Shown here: positions 1 through 7,792 of the stretch, one piece after another | How positions within the stretch are numbered: the stretch's first letter is position 1 | Layout: each line of letters opens with the position of its first letter | Assembly: GCA_021779665.1 (NCBI GenBank) | Contig: JAJYAG010000030.1 | Location: 1-46,992 of the forward strand | DNA length: 46,992 nucleotides | Direction: 5' to 3' | DNA from: Bacteroidota bacterium | Lineage (GTDB): Bacteria > Bacteroidota > Bacteroidia > Bacteroidales > JAAUTT01 | Translations under genes and position numbers: made by a program | The notes under the pieces: model-generated | What the model saw: only the letters and a program-made list of their open reading frames with translations | Databases searched by the model: none | What the model was told of the DNA's origin: nothing

Positions 1-1
1 T

Positions 2-1249
2 GGCGGCTATATTGGCAAAAGCAAAGACCTCGATTTTATTACCTATACCCGCTATATGATTTACGGCGATTCGCACGGTATTGGCCGCAAAGGTTACAGG
101 GTGGGCGATCCTCTGAGAATATCCATGGCCAATGATTTCTTCAGGCCTCTTGCACCTTATTACGGGGTGATGGAATTACAACCCGGACAGGTAAACTGGG
201 GCAGCATAAACTCACAACCCGCTCCAGGCGCCGTAAGAATGTGGCTCTGGCATCAGTTTGCCGGCGGAAGCAAGCTTGCCTGTACTTACCGTTACCGCGC
301 TCCTCTGGTGGGCTACGAGCAATATCATTACGGTATTGTGGGGCCCGATGGCGTTACTCCTACTCCCGGCGGACTCGATTTTCAGAAGTTTATGCAGGAA
401 ATTAAGATACTGCGCAATAATTTCAGTACCGGAACATCACTACCGAAGGCTTATACCGACCGCAAAACTGCCATACTTTTCAATTTCGAAAACGTTTGGG
501 GTATGGATATGAACAAGCAAACCACGCAGTGGAACTCCATGGATCATTTTAACAAATATTATAAAACGCTGAAATCTTTTGGAGCTCCGGTAGATTTTAT
601 CGAAGATCAGATGGATTTCTCGAAATATCCGGTGCTGATAGCCCCGGCTTATCAGCAAATTGACCAGGCGTTGATTGACAAACTTACAAGTTATGCCCAA
701 AACGGAGGTAACCTAATTCTCACCTGTCGTACCGGTTACAAAGACAGGGAAATGCACCTGTGGGAAGCTAAATTTGCAGCTCCTATCTACGACCTGATTG
801 GTGCTGAGATAGAATTTTACGATTTGCCCATGCCACATGCTCAGGACTCGGTGGTGATGACCAATAAAAAATATGCCTGGAAAACCTGGGGCGACGTTTT
901 AAAACCCCGCCAGGGAACAACAGTGCTTGGCACCTACAGTGGCGATTTCTATGCAGGTAAAGCAGCAGTTGTGACCCGTAAACTCGGTAAAGGTACAGTA
1001 ACTTTTGTTGGTATCGACAGCAACGATGGTCTGCTTGAAGATGCCCTGCTCAAAAAGCTGTATGCCGACTGGAAAATTGGCGTAGAGAAATACCCCGATG
1101 GTATCATTGTGGAATACCGCGATGGTTTTGGCATTGCCGTAAATTACAGAGATAAACCCTATACCCTGAATATTCCTGCCGACGCCAAGATTTTGGTAGG
1201 TTCAAAGGAAATTCCGTCTGTTGGGGTTACGGTTTGGAAAGTGAAGTAA
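2..1249 (+). CDS. GH42 beta-galactosidase, C-terminal part (5' end outside window)
   Basis: The frame is open from base 2, so the gene starts before the window. About 415 residues are visible. The first part is the end of a GH42 TIM barrel: a Glu-Leu-Gln-Pro-Gly-Gln-Val-Asn-Trp stretch, then GYEQYHYG at 311-334, whose Glu (codon 317-319) matches the family's catalytic nucleophile. From about residue 150 it has the GH42 middle (trimerisation, flavodoxin-like) domain, with the phrases FGAPVDFIEDQ and GGNLILTCRTG, and it ends in a short beta domain. Family enzymes release terminal beta-galactose from oligosaccharides. The acid/base Glu lies in the missing part. The gene is followed by a terminator-like hairpin, so it probably ends an upstream transcription unit, and its link to the downstream PUL is inferred from proximity only. 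Confidence 0.9.
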   Translation, partial: GGYIGKSKDLDFITYTRYMIYGDSHGIGRKGYRVGDPLRISMANDFFRPLAPYYGVMELQPGQVNWGSINSQPAPGAVRMWLWHQFAGGSKLACTYRYRAPLVGYEQYHYGIVGPDGVTPTPGGLDFQKFMQEIKILRNNFSTGTSLPKAYTDRKTAILFNFENVWGMDMNKQTTQWNSMDHFNKYYKTLKSFGAPVDFIEDQMDFSKYPVLIAPAYQQIDQALIDKLTSYAQNGGNLILTCRTGYKDREMHLWEAKFAAPIYDLIGAEIEFYDLPMPHAQDSVVMTNKKYAWKTWGDVLKPRQGTTVLGTYSGDFYAGKAAVVTRKLGKGTVTFVGIDSNDGLLEDALLKKLYADWKIGVEKYPDGIIVEYRDGFGIAVNYRDKPYTLNIPADAKILVGSKEIPSVGVTVWKVK

Positions 1250-1256
1250 TATAGTA

Positions 1257-1335
1257 GTAAGTCCTAGGTCGTAAGTCGTAAGAAAAAGGCAGACCCCGGA
1301 CATCAGACCACAGACGACAGAAAAAACAGAAGTCA
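1257..1335. repeat. Low-complexity intergenic repeat tract (TAAGTC / CAGACCACAGAC words)
   Basis: The stretch after the beta-galactosidase is built of iterated words such as AAGTCCTAGGTCGTAAGTCGTAAG followed by CAGACCACAGACGACAG. The same vocabulary reappears in inverted orientation at 2011-2040, on the other side of the sigma-factor gene. Such arrays occur between genes in Bacteroidota genomes; no function is known to me. Confidence 0.5.
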
Positions 1336-1346
1336 GAGATAAATTT

Positions 1347-1395
1347 ACAGGCTGCACAGGATTCCTCTTGAATTTTGAGCAGCCTGTTTTCTTTT
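1347..1395 (+). terminator. Rho-independent-like terminator after the beta-galactosidase
   Basis: A nine-base stem ACAGGCTGC (1347-1355) pairs with GCAGCCTGT (1379-1387) across a 23-base loop and is followed by a T-rich run (TTTTCTTTTC). It lies between the GH42 stop and the sigma-factor start, separating the two transcription units. The long loop lowers confidence. Confidence 0.5.
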
Positions 1396-1439
1396 CAATC
1401 GTTTTAATTTCTACTTTTATCGCTCCTACAAAAGGAGCT

Positions 1440-1988
1440 ATGAACGAGGACAACCTGACGCATCTGGTTAGTAAGCTAAGCACAGGAGATATACATGCTT
1501 TCGAAAGCATATATAAACTCTATCAGCCGCGTATTTTCAATTTCTGCCTGAAACTCCTCCCTTCAATAGATGATGCCCGTGAAGCAACACAAAAGGTGTT
1601 TATTGCAATCTGGGAACAAAAAGCTATGCTCGATCCCAAAAAATCTTTTACTGCTTACATCTACTCCATAGCACGCTATACTGCTTATCACGATTTCAAA
1701 AGTCTGGTTTACCGCAATGCCGCATTTGAGCAGATTACAACAGATATTAATATCTTTTCGGAAGCTGAAAAAGACGAAGTGCTCTTTAAGGAAATGACTG
1801 AGATTATAAACAGACTCATTGACCAACTACCACCTCAACGCCGCATGATTTTTCGTCTGAGCAGGTTTTACCAGCTAACTTACAGGACCATTGCCCAAAA
1901 GCTGAACATTACGGAAAATACGGTGGATACTCAAATACGGCGGTCATTGGTTTATATTCGTAAGGAATACCACAAGGTATTTAGCTAA
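1440..1988 (+). CDS. ECF-type RNA polymerase sigma factor (PUL 1)
   Basis: This 182-residue protein is a sigma-70 family ECF factor of the kind that partners FecR-type anti-sigma factors in Bacteroidota PULs. Region 2 lies at about residues 22-65 (YKLYQPRIFNFC and AREATQKVFIAIWEQ). Region 4 lies at about 120-178 and includes the helix-turn-helix LTYRTIAQKLNITENTVDTQI. The frame is open further upstream to 1368, but the extra N-terminal residues are hydrophobic and unlike sigma factors. The ATG at 1440 is preceded by AAAGGAG and sits just before the conserved domain, so it is preferred. The FecR anti-sigma gene follows after 116 bases. Its likely target is the SusC/SusD operon downstream, activated when the receptor senses its glycan; this is a family-level inference. 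Confidence 0.9.
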   Translation: MNEDNLTHLVSKLSTGDIHAFESIYKLYQPRIFNFCLKLLPSIDDAREATQKVFIAIWEQKAMLDPKKSFTAYIYSIARYTAYHDFKSLVYRNAAFEQITTDINIFSEAEKDEVLFKEMTEIINRLIDQLPPQRRMIFRLSRFYQLTYRTIAQKLNITENTVDTQIRRSLVYIRKEYHKVFS

Positions 1989-2010
1989 AGCCAGTCCTGT
2001 GTATTTTGCT

Positions 2011-2040
2011 GTTGACAGTGGTCTGTCGACCGTCGACTTA
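2011..2040. repeat. Short GTCGAC-rich repeat, inverted relative of 1257-1335
   Basis: The stretch contains GTCGACCGTCGAC preceded by CAGTGGTCTGTCGACC. Read on the minus strand it has the order TAAGTCGAC...CAGACCAC, which parallels the words of the 1257-1335 tract. The two tracts therefore flank the sigma-factor gene in opposite orientation. Confidence 0.35.
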
Positions 2041-2104
2041 AAACTATTTTTAAAAAATCTTCCTCCCCTGTCACGGAACCCTTATTTCAAATCCAATATA
2101 AAGT

Positions 2105-3175
2105 ATGAAACAAGACTCAAACATCGAAAATCTGATTCAGAAGTTCAACCACGGAGCTGCTTCCAAGGAAGAGCTGCTTGTTCTTTTAGCTTATTTTAAA
2201 GAACACGACCCCGGAAACGAACTCCTGAATGTCTATCAGAAAGCGTGGGATGCAGCAGCATCGGGTAACGGATTCCCGGATGCGGCTGAAGAGTATTCCC
2301 TGCTGGTTAACCGGATCAATAAAACGCGATTAATTCCGGTAAAATCAAAAAAAGTTATGATGCAGAATTTCCTGAAATATGCAGCAGTTTTTGTTGCAGC
2401 CTTTGCTATAGCATGGTTTGCAAATAATATGCTTCGTACTGCTGATAACAAATACGGGAGCAACTTTCAGAATATTGAAGTCCCTTACGGCTCCAAAACA
2501 AAGATTGAACTACCCGACGGCTCCATGGTTACCCTCAATTCGGGTTCACGGCTTAAGTACGAAAACGGGTTAGGAAAAGACAACCGCACAGTTTACCTTA
2601 CCGGCGAGGCCTACTTCGATATAAAAAAGGATGCAGAAAGACCCTTTTATGTGAATACCTCGGGCATTAAAATAAAGGTGCTGGGGACAAGCTTTAATGT
2701 GAAGGCCTATCCTGAGGAAAAAACCGTAGAAACCACGCTGATTACCGGTAAGGTGGAAATATTTAAATCGGGCGAAAAGTCTTTAAAAACGCCAATGGCA
2801 GTGTTAGCTCCGGGACAAAAAGCTGTTTTTGACAAAGCGCTGGGCAAACAAATTACCGAAAAAGAGGAAGAAGTGAAAGAAGAAATTGCAAAGCTTTCCT
2901 CATCCATTCAGGTCGAAAAAGTTGTTCACCCCGAAATCACTACCGGTTGGAAAGACAATCAGCTTGTATTTGACAATGAAAGATTTGAAGAGCTGGTTAT
3001 AAAAATTGAACGTTGGTACAATGTCGAAATTCAGCTAAGTAATACCGAACTCAAAGATGCCCGGTTCTCGGGTAAATTCGACAAGGAAACCATTGAGCAG
3101 GCCATGAAAGCTTTAACACTTGTTACTCCATTCCGCTTCGAAATGGACAAGAATAAAATAACCATTACAAAGTAA
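2105..3175 (+). CDS. FecR-family anti-sigma factor (PUL 1)
   Basis: This 356-residue inner-membrane regulator has a cytoplasmic N-terminal region (residues 1-85) expected to bind the sigma factor. One transmembrane helix lies at about 88-107 (KYAAVFVAAFAIAWFA). The periplasmic FecR domain spans about 122-220, with the typical IEVPYGSKTKIELPDGS and GEAYFDIKKD phrases. A DUF4974-like C-terminal domain lies at about 285-356 (ERWYNVEIQL and ALTLVTPFRFEM). In the family, the periplasmic part contacts the N-terminal STN domain of the partner SusC receptor and relays substrate binding to the sigma factor. The gene lies between the sigma factor and a SusC with an STN domain, as expected. The ATG at 2105 gives the normal length. 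Confidence 0.92.
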   Translation: MKQDSNIENLIQKFNHGAASKEELLVLLAYFKEHDPGNELLNVYQKAWDAAASGNGFPDAAEEYSLLVNRINKTRLIPVKSKKVMMQNFLKYAAVFVAAFAIAWFANNMLRTADNKYGSNFQNIEVPYGSKTKIELPDGSMVTLNSGSRLKYENGLGKDNRTVYLTGEAYFDIKKDAERPFYVNTSGIKIKVLGTSFNVKAYPEEKTVETTLITGKVEIFKSGEKSLKTPMAVLAPGQKAVFDKALGKQITEKEEEVKEEIAKLSSSIQVEKVVHPEITTGWKDNQLVFDNERFEELVIKIERWYNVEIQLSNTELKDARFSGKFDKETIEQAMKALTLVTPFRFEMDKNKITITK

Positions 3176-3356
3176 AGCAGTCATGTTTATAAACTGCACT
3201 AAATATCGTAATTCAAAAACTTAATACTGAAATGCCTATGGAATAACTGAAACAAGCTACTACAAAAACTAAAAAGCGGAAAATGCTACCAACATTTCCC
3301 GCCAATTAAAATGAATGTCTAACGGAAATTAAACAAATCATTAACATGTCAAATTT

Positions 3357-5396
3357 ATGAAAAAAGTTCATAATTCTTTGTCAGGTAGGGATAACTATTA
3401 CCTGAAAAAAATACTACTCACTATGAAAATTTCAACGCTTTTACTTATTGTTAACCTCCTACACATTAGTGCTATAGGTTATTCCCAGGGTGAAAAGCTC
3501 AATGTTCAGCTTAAAAATGCTTCGTTAAAAGAAATGTTTTCAGTTATTGAGAAGCAAACCGGATACAAGTTTCTTTACCGCGACGATGTGCTCGAAAATA
3601 TTGAAGTGAATATCCAGGCTAAAGATATGACGTTAAACGAAGTGCTTCACAAGGCTCTAGAACGTTCATCTAATTCGTACCTGATACTTGATAATAAACT
3701 TATTGTTATATCGTCGAAGGAAACCCTGCAGCAGAAAAAGATTACAGGCACCATTACCGATGGCAGTACCGGTGAGCCCATTGTAGGCGCAAATATCATC
3801 ATAGAAGGAACTACAATTGGCACAACCACTGATATTGACGGTAAATTTACCCTCGATATTAATAAAGACAATGCAATACTTATTATTTCATTCCTGGGCT
3901 ACAATACCGAAAGAGTTGCTTTTGCAGGTCAAAGCAATTTATCGGTTCAGCTTATCCCCGATATCAAAAGTCTTGAAGAGGTAGTTGTGGTCGGTTATGG
4001 TACCCAGAAAAAGGTTAACCTTACCGGATCGGTATCAACCGTCAATAACGACGATCTTGCCAAAAAGCAGGTAGGACAAACATCTATGGCTCTCCAGGGT
4101 ATAGTTCCGGGCGTTACCGTTACACAGCGCAGTGGTCAGCCGGGTCGCGATGGTGGCAGTATCCGCATTCGCGGTATTGGTACTTTGGGCGATTCCAACC
4201 CCCTGGTGCTGATGGATGGGGTTGAAACGAGTATCAATAACATCGATCCGAACGAAATTGAAACCATGTCGGTACTGAAAGATGCTGCATCGGCTGCTAT
4301 TTATGGTTCCCGTGCCGCCAACGGAGTAATTCTTATCACAACTAAACGTGCCAAGGCAAATACATTCAGCATCAATTACAATACCTACATTGGCTGGCAA
4401 CAACCAACCGATTTACCTAAAATTGTAAATGCTGTCGACCACATGGAAATGATTAACGAGGCTTATGTAAATGTTGGTCGTACCCCTTTGTATTCGCAGG
4501 ATTACATAAATGAATATAAGACACTCGGTCCCACCAACAGAGACAAATATCCTGATACCGACTGGCAGAAGCTCACCGTTACCGAAAACGGATTCACCCA
4601 GAACCATTACCTGGGATTGAATGCCGGTGGTGATAAGGTTCGTGTGCTTGGATCGTTCAATTATATCGATCAGGATGGGATAATTGCCAATACAAACTTC
4701 AAGCGATATAATTTCAGGTTAAATTCTGACATTCAGCTGAATAAAAAATTCAGCAGCTCATTCGATTTGTCATTGCGACGCACCAACCTTACAGAACCAT
4801 CTTCGGGTACAGGTTACATTTTCCATTGGATGCGCCGTATCCCGGCAAATCAGGGTGGTGTTCTTTCAAACGGCAAATATGGCGAAGGGTGGAATGGCGA
4901 TCATCCGCTGGCTCGCGCCAAAGATGGCGGATTAAACACCGAAGAAGCCATGAGCGCCATCATGAACTTCACTTTGAAATATAAACCCTCCGACTGGTTA
5001 ACAGCAATGGTTAATTATGCTCCCAAGTATAATGAACCTCATTATAAATCTTTCAGCAATATCATTCAAACCTATAAGGCAGATTTATCCCCGAGCTATG
5101 CGGTTCCCGCCAAGAATTCACTGAATGAATCTTTCAGCAGGGAATGGTACAACAACCTGAGTGCCACCGTTACAGCCGATAAGACTTTTGCAGATACTCA
5201 TCAGTTAACATTTCTTGCAGGATTTCAGCAGGAAGATTTCGTAAACAGTAATATTTCGGCTTATCGCGAAGTTTTCCTTCTGCCTGAATACCAGATGATC
5301 AACTCGGGTAACAGGTTAAACGAGAGAACCGGCGGATCGGGATCACATTGGGCTTTGAGGTCAGTCTTTGGCCGCCTTACTTATAATTTTATATAA
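3357..5396 (+). pseudogene. SusC/RagA TonB-dependent receptor, 5' part, interrupted by an IS element
   Basis: Residues 1-679 of an outer-membrane SusC-type receptor. In order they show a signal peptide (about 22-43, ending IGYSQ), an STN domain (48-118) that usually contacts FecR, a carboxypeptidase-regulatory-like domain (129-200), a TonB-box-like EEVVVVGYGT (207-216), the plug (about 217-330, with VLKDAASAAIYGSRAANGVILITTK split across it) and the first part of the beta barrel. Translation runs into the left inverted repeat of an IS630-type element and stops at 5394-5396. The frame resumes at 6510. Deleting 5392-6509 joins the codons without any frame loss, giving 1101 residues, a normal SusC length. 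The receptor should be non-functional while the element is in place, since half of the barrel is missing. Confidence 0.9.
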
Positions 5397-5417
5397 ATCC
5401 TAATAAGTAATTACACA
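5392..5417 (+). repeat. Left terminal inverted repeat of the IS630-type element
   Basis: It begins TATAAATCC and contains TAATTACACA. It aligns with the reverse complement of 6482-6507 with four mismatches in 26 bases. The orfB stop codon (5400-5402) lies inside this repeat. Confidence 0.8.
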
Positions 5418-5942
5418 TAATTTAGATAAGAAAGAGTTAGGTTTTAAGCATGCAGAAAATAGCTGCCAAAACTTAATCAAACGTTCTTTGAGAGATGATA
5501 AATATCGGTTGTGGGTAATTTTTTTCCGCATGAACCACCACACGCGTTCAACAGGATTCATATCGGGAGAATACGCAGGTAAATACCTAATTTGTAATTT
5601 GGGATGTTTTTCAAGAAAGTTATTCAATTTTCGGGCATGATGATAGCGGACATTATCCACGTATATGATAATTGAAATTGCATCCGTGTATGCAAACAAG
5701 ACCTTCTTGAGATGTTTTTTGAACGATTGATAATTCCCTCGTTCAGCAAAACTTACCGTTAATTGACCAGTCAAGGGATTAACACTTCCTAGTCCTGTAA
5801 GCCTTTCTCTTTTAGATTGCTGACTTACAACAAGCGGTTGTTTACCTTTGATAGCCCAATTGTAATGAAGGGTTGCGGTATTGCTTAAGCTAAATTCGTC
5901 TTCAAAAAGAACCACGTGCTTTGAAGAGGCCTCGCCTAAAGT
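5400..5942 (-). CDS. IS630 transposase orfB, DDE catalytic half, read by -1 frameshift
   Basis: This frame encodes the catalytic part of an IS630 transposase. VVLFEDEFSLSN carries the first acidic residue, IIIYVDNVRYHHA the second Asp, and YLPAYSPDMNPVERVWW the final Glu. The frame has a GTG at 5915 but no convincing independent start, and it already contains family sequence upstream of that codon. It is best explained as the second half of a 348-residue fusion made when ribosomes slip back one base at 5942-5948; the first new codon then reads Thr. Transposases of this family cut and paste at TA sites. All three DDE residues are present, so it may be active. Confidence 0.88.
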   Translation of the reverse strand, partial: TLGEASSKHVVLFEDEFSLSNTATLHYNWAIKGKQPLVVSQQSKRERLTGLGSVNPLTGQLTVSFAERGNYQSFKKHLKKVLFAYTDAISIIIYVDNVRYHHARKLNNFLEKHPKLQIRYLPAYSPDMNPVERVWWFMRKKITHNRYLSSLKERLIKFWQLFSACLKPNSFLSKLCVITY

Positions 5943-6445
5943 TTTTTTATTTCAGTTTTTATTTGAGCACGAAGATCTTCGTTCCGCTCAGGATAAATAC
6001 CACGACCGCGCTGATAGCTAAACCCTAGCTCATGTAACAAGTTGTAAATCTGAGCTTGCTTGTAAGTTACCTGAAAGGTTTTCTGTATATAGTCACTTAC
6101 AATTGGGCCTGTCCACGTGGAAGTATTATAGCCGTAAGTATCCGGTAAGGAAAGTAGATCCTTTTGCAATTGGGCCATCTGATCTGGAGTTAGACGTCCT
6201 GGACGTCCATTTCGCTTCTTGTCCCGTAAACCTTCTATGCCATTGGAGTCAAAACTATTTACCCAGTTTCGTATTTGTTTGAAACTAGTATTATAGAGTT
6301 CCTCTAGTTGTCGACTAGATTTTCCTATAGAAACTTGATAAACTGCGTATAAGCGCAACCCAATTTTATATTTATCATCCTTGTCAAAGAACGCTTTCAC
6401 CTGCTCTGGTGTATAGTTTTGTAATATTTTTACTTTGCGACCCAT
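5936..6445 (-). CDS. IS630 transposase orfA, helix-turn-helix DNA-binding half
   Basis: This 169-residue frame is the N-terminal DNA-binding half of an IS630 transposase. A first helix-turn-helix lies at about residues 30-60 (YAVYQVSIGKSSRQLEELYNT). A second winged-helix-like part lies at about 80-150, including the hinge KNGRPGRLTPDQM and YNLLHELGFSYQRGRG. In this frame it ends shortly after an A7 run, at a TAG, before any catalytic Asp. Alone it could bind the IS ends and act as an inhibitor, as orfA products of other IS elements do; that role is inferred. The full transposase needs the -1 shift into orfB. Confidence 0.88.
   Translation of the reverse strand: MGRKVKILQNYTPEQVKAFFDKDDKYKIGLRLYAVYQVSIGKSSRQLEELYNTSFKQIRNWVNSFDSNGIEGLRDKKRNGRPGRLTPDQMAQLQKDLLSLPDTYGYNTSTWTGPIVSDYIQKTFQVTYKQAQIYNLLHELGFSYQRGRGIYPERNEDLRAQIKTEIKKL
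5942..5948 (-). other. Programmed -1 ribosomal frameshift site (A AAA AAA) in the transposase
   Basis: On the minus strand orfA reads ATA AAA AAA CTT TAG. Slipping back one base on A-AAA-AAA gives ACT TTA GGC and enters orfB at the point needed to join the helix-turn-helix half to the DDE half. The heptamer fits the X-XXY-YYZ rule. I did not identify a clear downstream pseudoknot or stem. Confidence 0.75.
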
Positions 6446-6481
6446 AAGGTGTTTCTCGCAAAGTTATAAAAATTAATTATT

Positions 6482-6507
6482 TGTGTAATTATTTATTGTA
6501 ATTTATA
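6482..6507 (-). repeat. Right terminal inverted repeat of the IS630-type element
   Basis: Its reverse complement begins TATAAATTAC and continues with TAATTACACA, matching the left end with four mismatches in 26 bases. It is followed by the TA target copy at 6508-6509. Confidence 0.8.
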
Positions 6508-6509
6508 TA

Positions 6510-7780
6510 ATCAGAAATATCTGTTTGAAGCCAATGCCAGGTATGATGGTTCATCGCGTTTCGCAAAGGGAAACAGATACTCTTTCTTCCCTTCAGTTTC
6601 GGCCGGTTGGAGAATTTCGGAAGAAGAATTTATGAAACTATATTCGAATACCATAACCAACCTGAAATTGCGTGCATCGTGGGGCCAGCTTGGTAACCAA
6701 AACATCGGTCTGTATCCTTACGCGTCGTTTGTAAATATTGGCGGCAGCAACTACTTATTCGGCGATCTTGTAACCACAGGAGCTTCGCTGAACGAAATGG
6801 CCAACTCAAAAATTAAGTGGGAAACCACAGAAGCCAGTGATATCGGACTTGATTTAAGTCTGTGGTCGAAACTCACCGTTACTGCCGATTATTACTATCG
6901 AAAGACTAACGATATTTTGCTGCGACTGGATGTTCCTCAAATGATAGGCTTAACGGCTCCTTACCAGAATGCCGGAGTGGTTGAGAATAAGGGTTGGGAA
7001 CTCTCGGTAAACTATCATAACAACATTGGCGATTTTACCTACGATATTACAGCCAACCTTTCGGATGTAAAAAACAAGATTGTGGATATGAAAGGTATCA
7101 ACAAAACAGGGCTGCAGGTAAATCTTGAGGGTAATCCAATGAGCTCCCTTTATGGATACCAGGCAGTAGGATACTTTAAGGATGCCGAAGATGTTGCCCA
7201 CAGTGCGAAACAGTTTGGAACTGTTGCACCAGGCGATATCAAATACCAGGATATGAATGGCGATTCGATTATTAATAACCTGGATCAGAAGGTTCTTGGT
7301 TCTGTGATACCCCGCTACACCTATAGTTTGAATGTTGATCTTGGCTACAAAGGTTTTGACTTTTCAATGTTTATTCAGGGTGTTGGGGAAGCAAACGGTT
7401 ATTTGTATGGCCAGGGAATTATGCCATTCAATATGGGCGGCACTGTTCAGGAACAGCATAAAGACCATTGGACACCCGATAATACCGATGCCAAATTCCC
7501 CCGTTTTGCATTCAACGAAATTAACAACGAGCAAAACTCAAGCTTCTGGATGAAAGATGCTTCCTACCTGCGTCTGAAAAATATTCAGCTTGGCTATTCC
7601 TTACCCAAAAGTGTATTGCAAAAAGTTTCTATCCAGAACCTCAGGATTTATGTAAGTGGTCAGAACCTCTTCACATTCGATAAATTCTGGGATGGGTACG
7701 ATGTCGAAGCTCCTGTTAGCGATGGTGGCTGGTACCCGCAACTTAAAATTTACAGTGTGGGATTGGATGTTAAATTTTAA
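6510..7780 (+). pseudogene. SusC/RagA TonB-dependent receptor, 3' part after the IS insertion
   Basis: This is the remaining 423 residues of the PUL 1 receptor: outer-membrane beta-barrel strands starting NQKYLFEANARYDGSSRF and ending with the typical aromatic C-terminus (GLDVKF). Reading is continuous with 3357-5391 once the IS and one target copy are removed, and no other disabling mutation was seen. The first in-frame ATG is at 6632, but a barrel fragment without a signal peptide would not be exported. The SusD gene follows 12 bases downstream, so any reversion by precise excision would restore a normal SusCD operon. Confidence 0.9.
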
Positions 7781-7792
7781 AAAGCCGTAAAA

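Larger units (their letters stand above)
5392..6507 (-). mobile_element. IS630-family insertion sequence (1116 bp) inside susC
   Basis: The element starts with TATAAAT at 5392 and ends with ATTTATA at 6507. It is flanked by TA at 5390-5391 and TA at 6508-6509, the dinucleotide target duplication expected of IS630/Tc1-mariner elements. The ends were chosen because only this reading restores the receptor frame (Asn-Phe-Asn-Gln-Lys-Tyr). The terminal inverted repeats (5392-5417 and 6482-6507) match at 22 of 26 positions by hand alignment. The element carries two overlapping transposase frames on the minus strand, opposite to the host gene. All parts look intact, which suggests recent arrival. 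A database comparison to known IS names could not be done. Confidence 0.92.

Noticed and set aside
1368-1439. N-terminal extension of the PUL 1 sigma factor
   Set aside because: The extra residues are hydrophobic, overlap the terminator and fall outside the conserved domain; the ATG at 1440 has AAAGGAG before it.
1999-2199. 66-residue frame between sigma and FecR genes
   Set aside because: It overlaps the start of the FecR gene in another frame and contains the intergenic repeat.
5936-6445. Transposase broken by a frameshift mutation
   Set aside because: The shift falls exactly on an A7 slippery site and both halves are otherwise intact, so programmed frameshifting is more likely.
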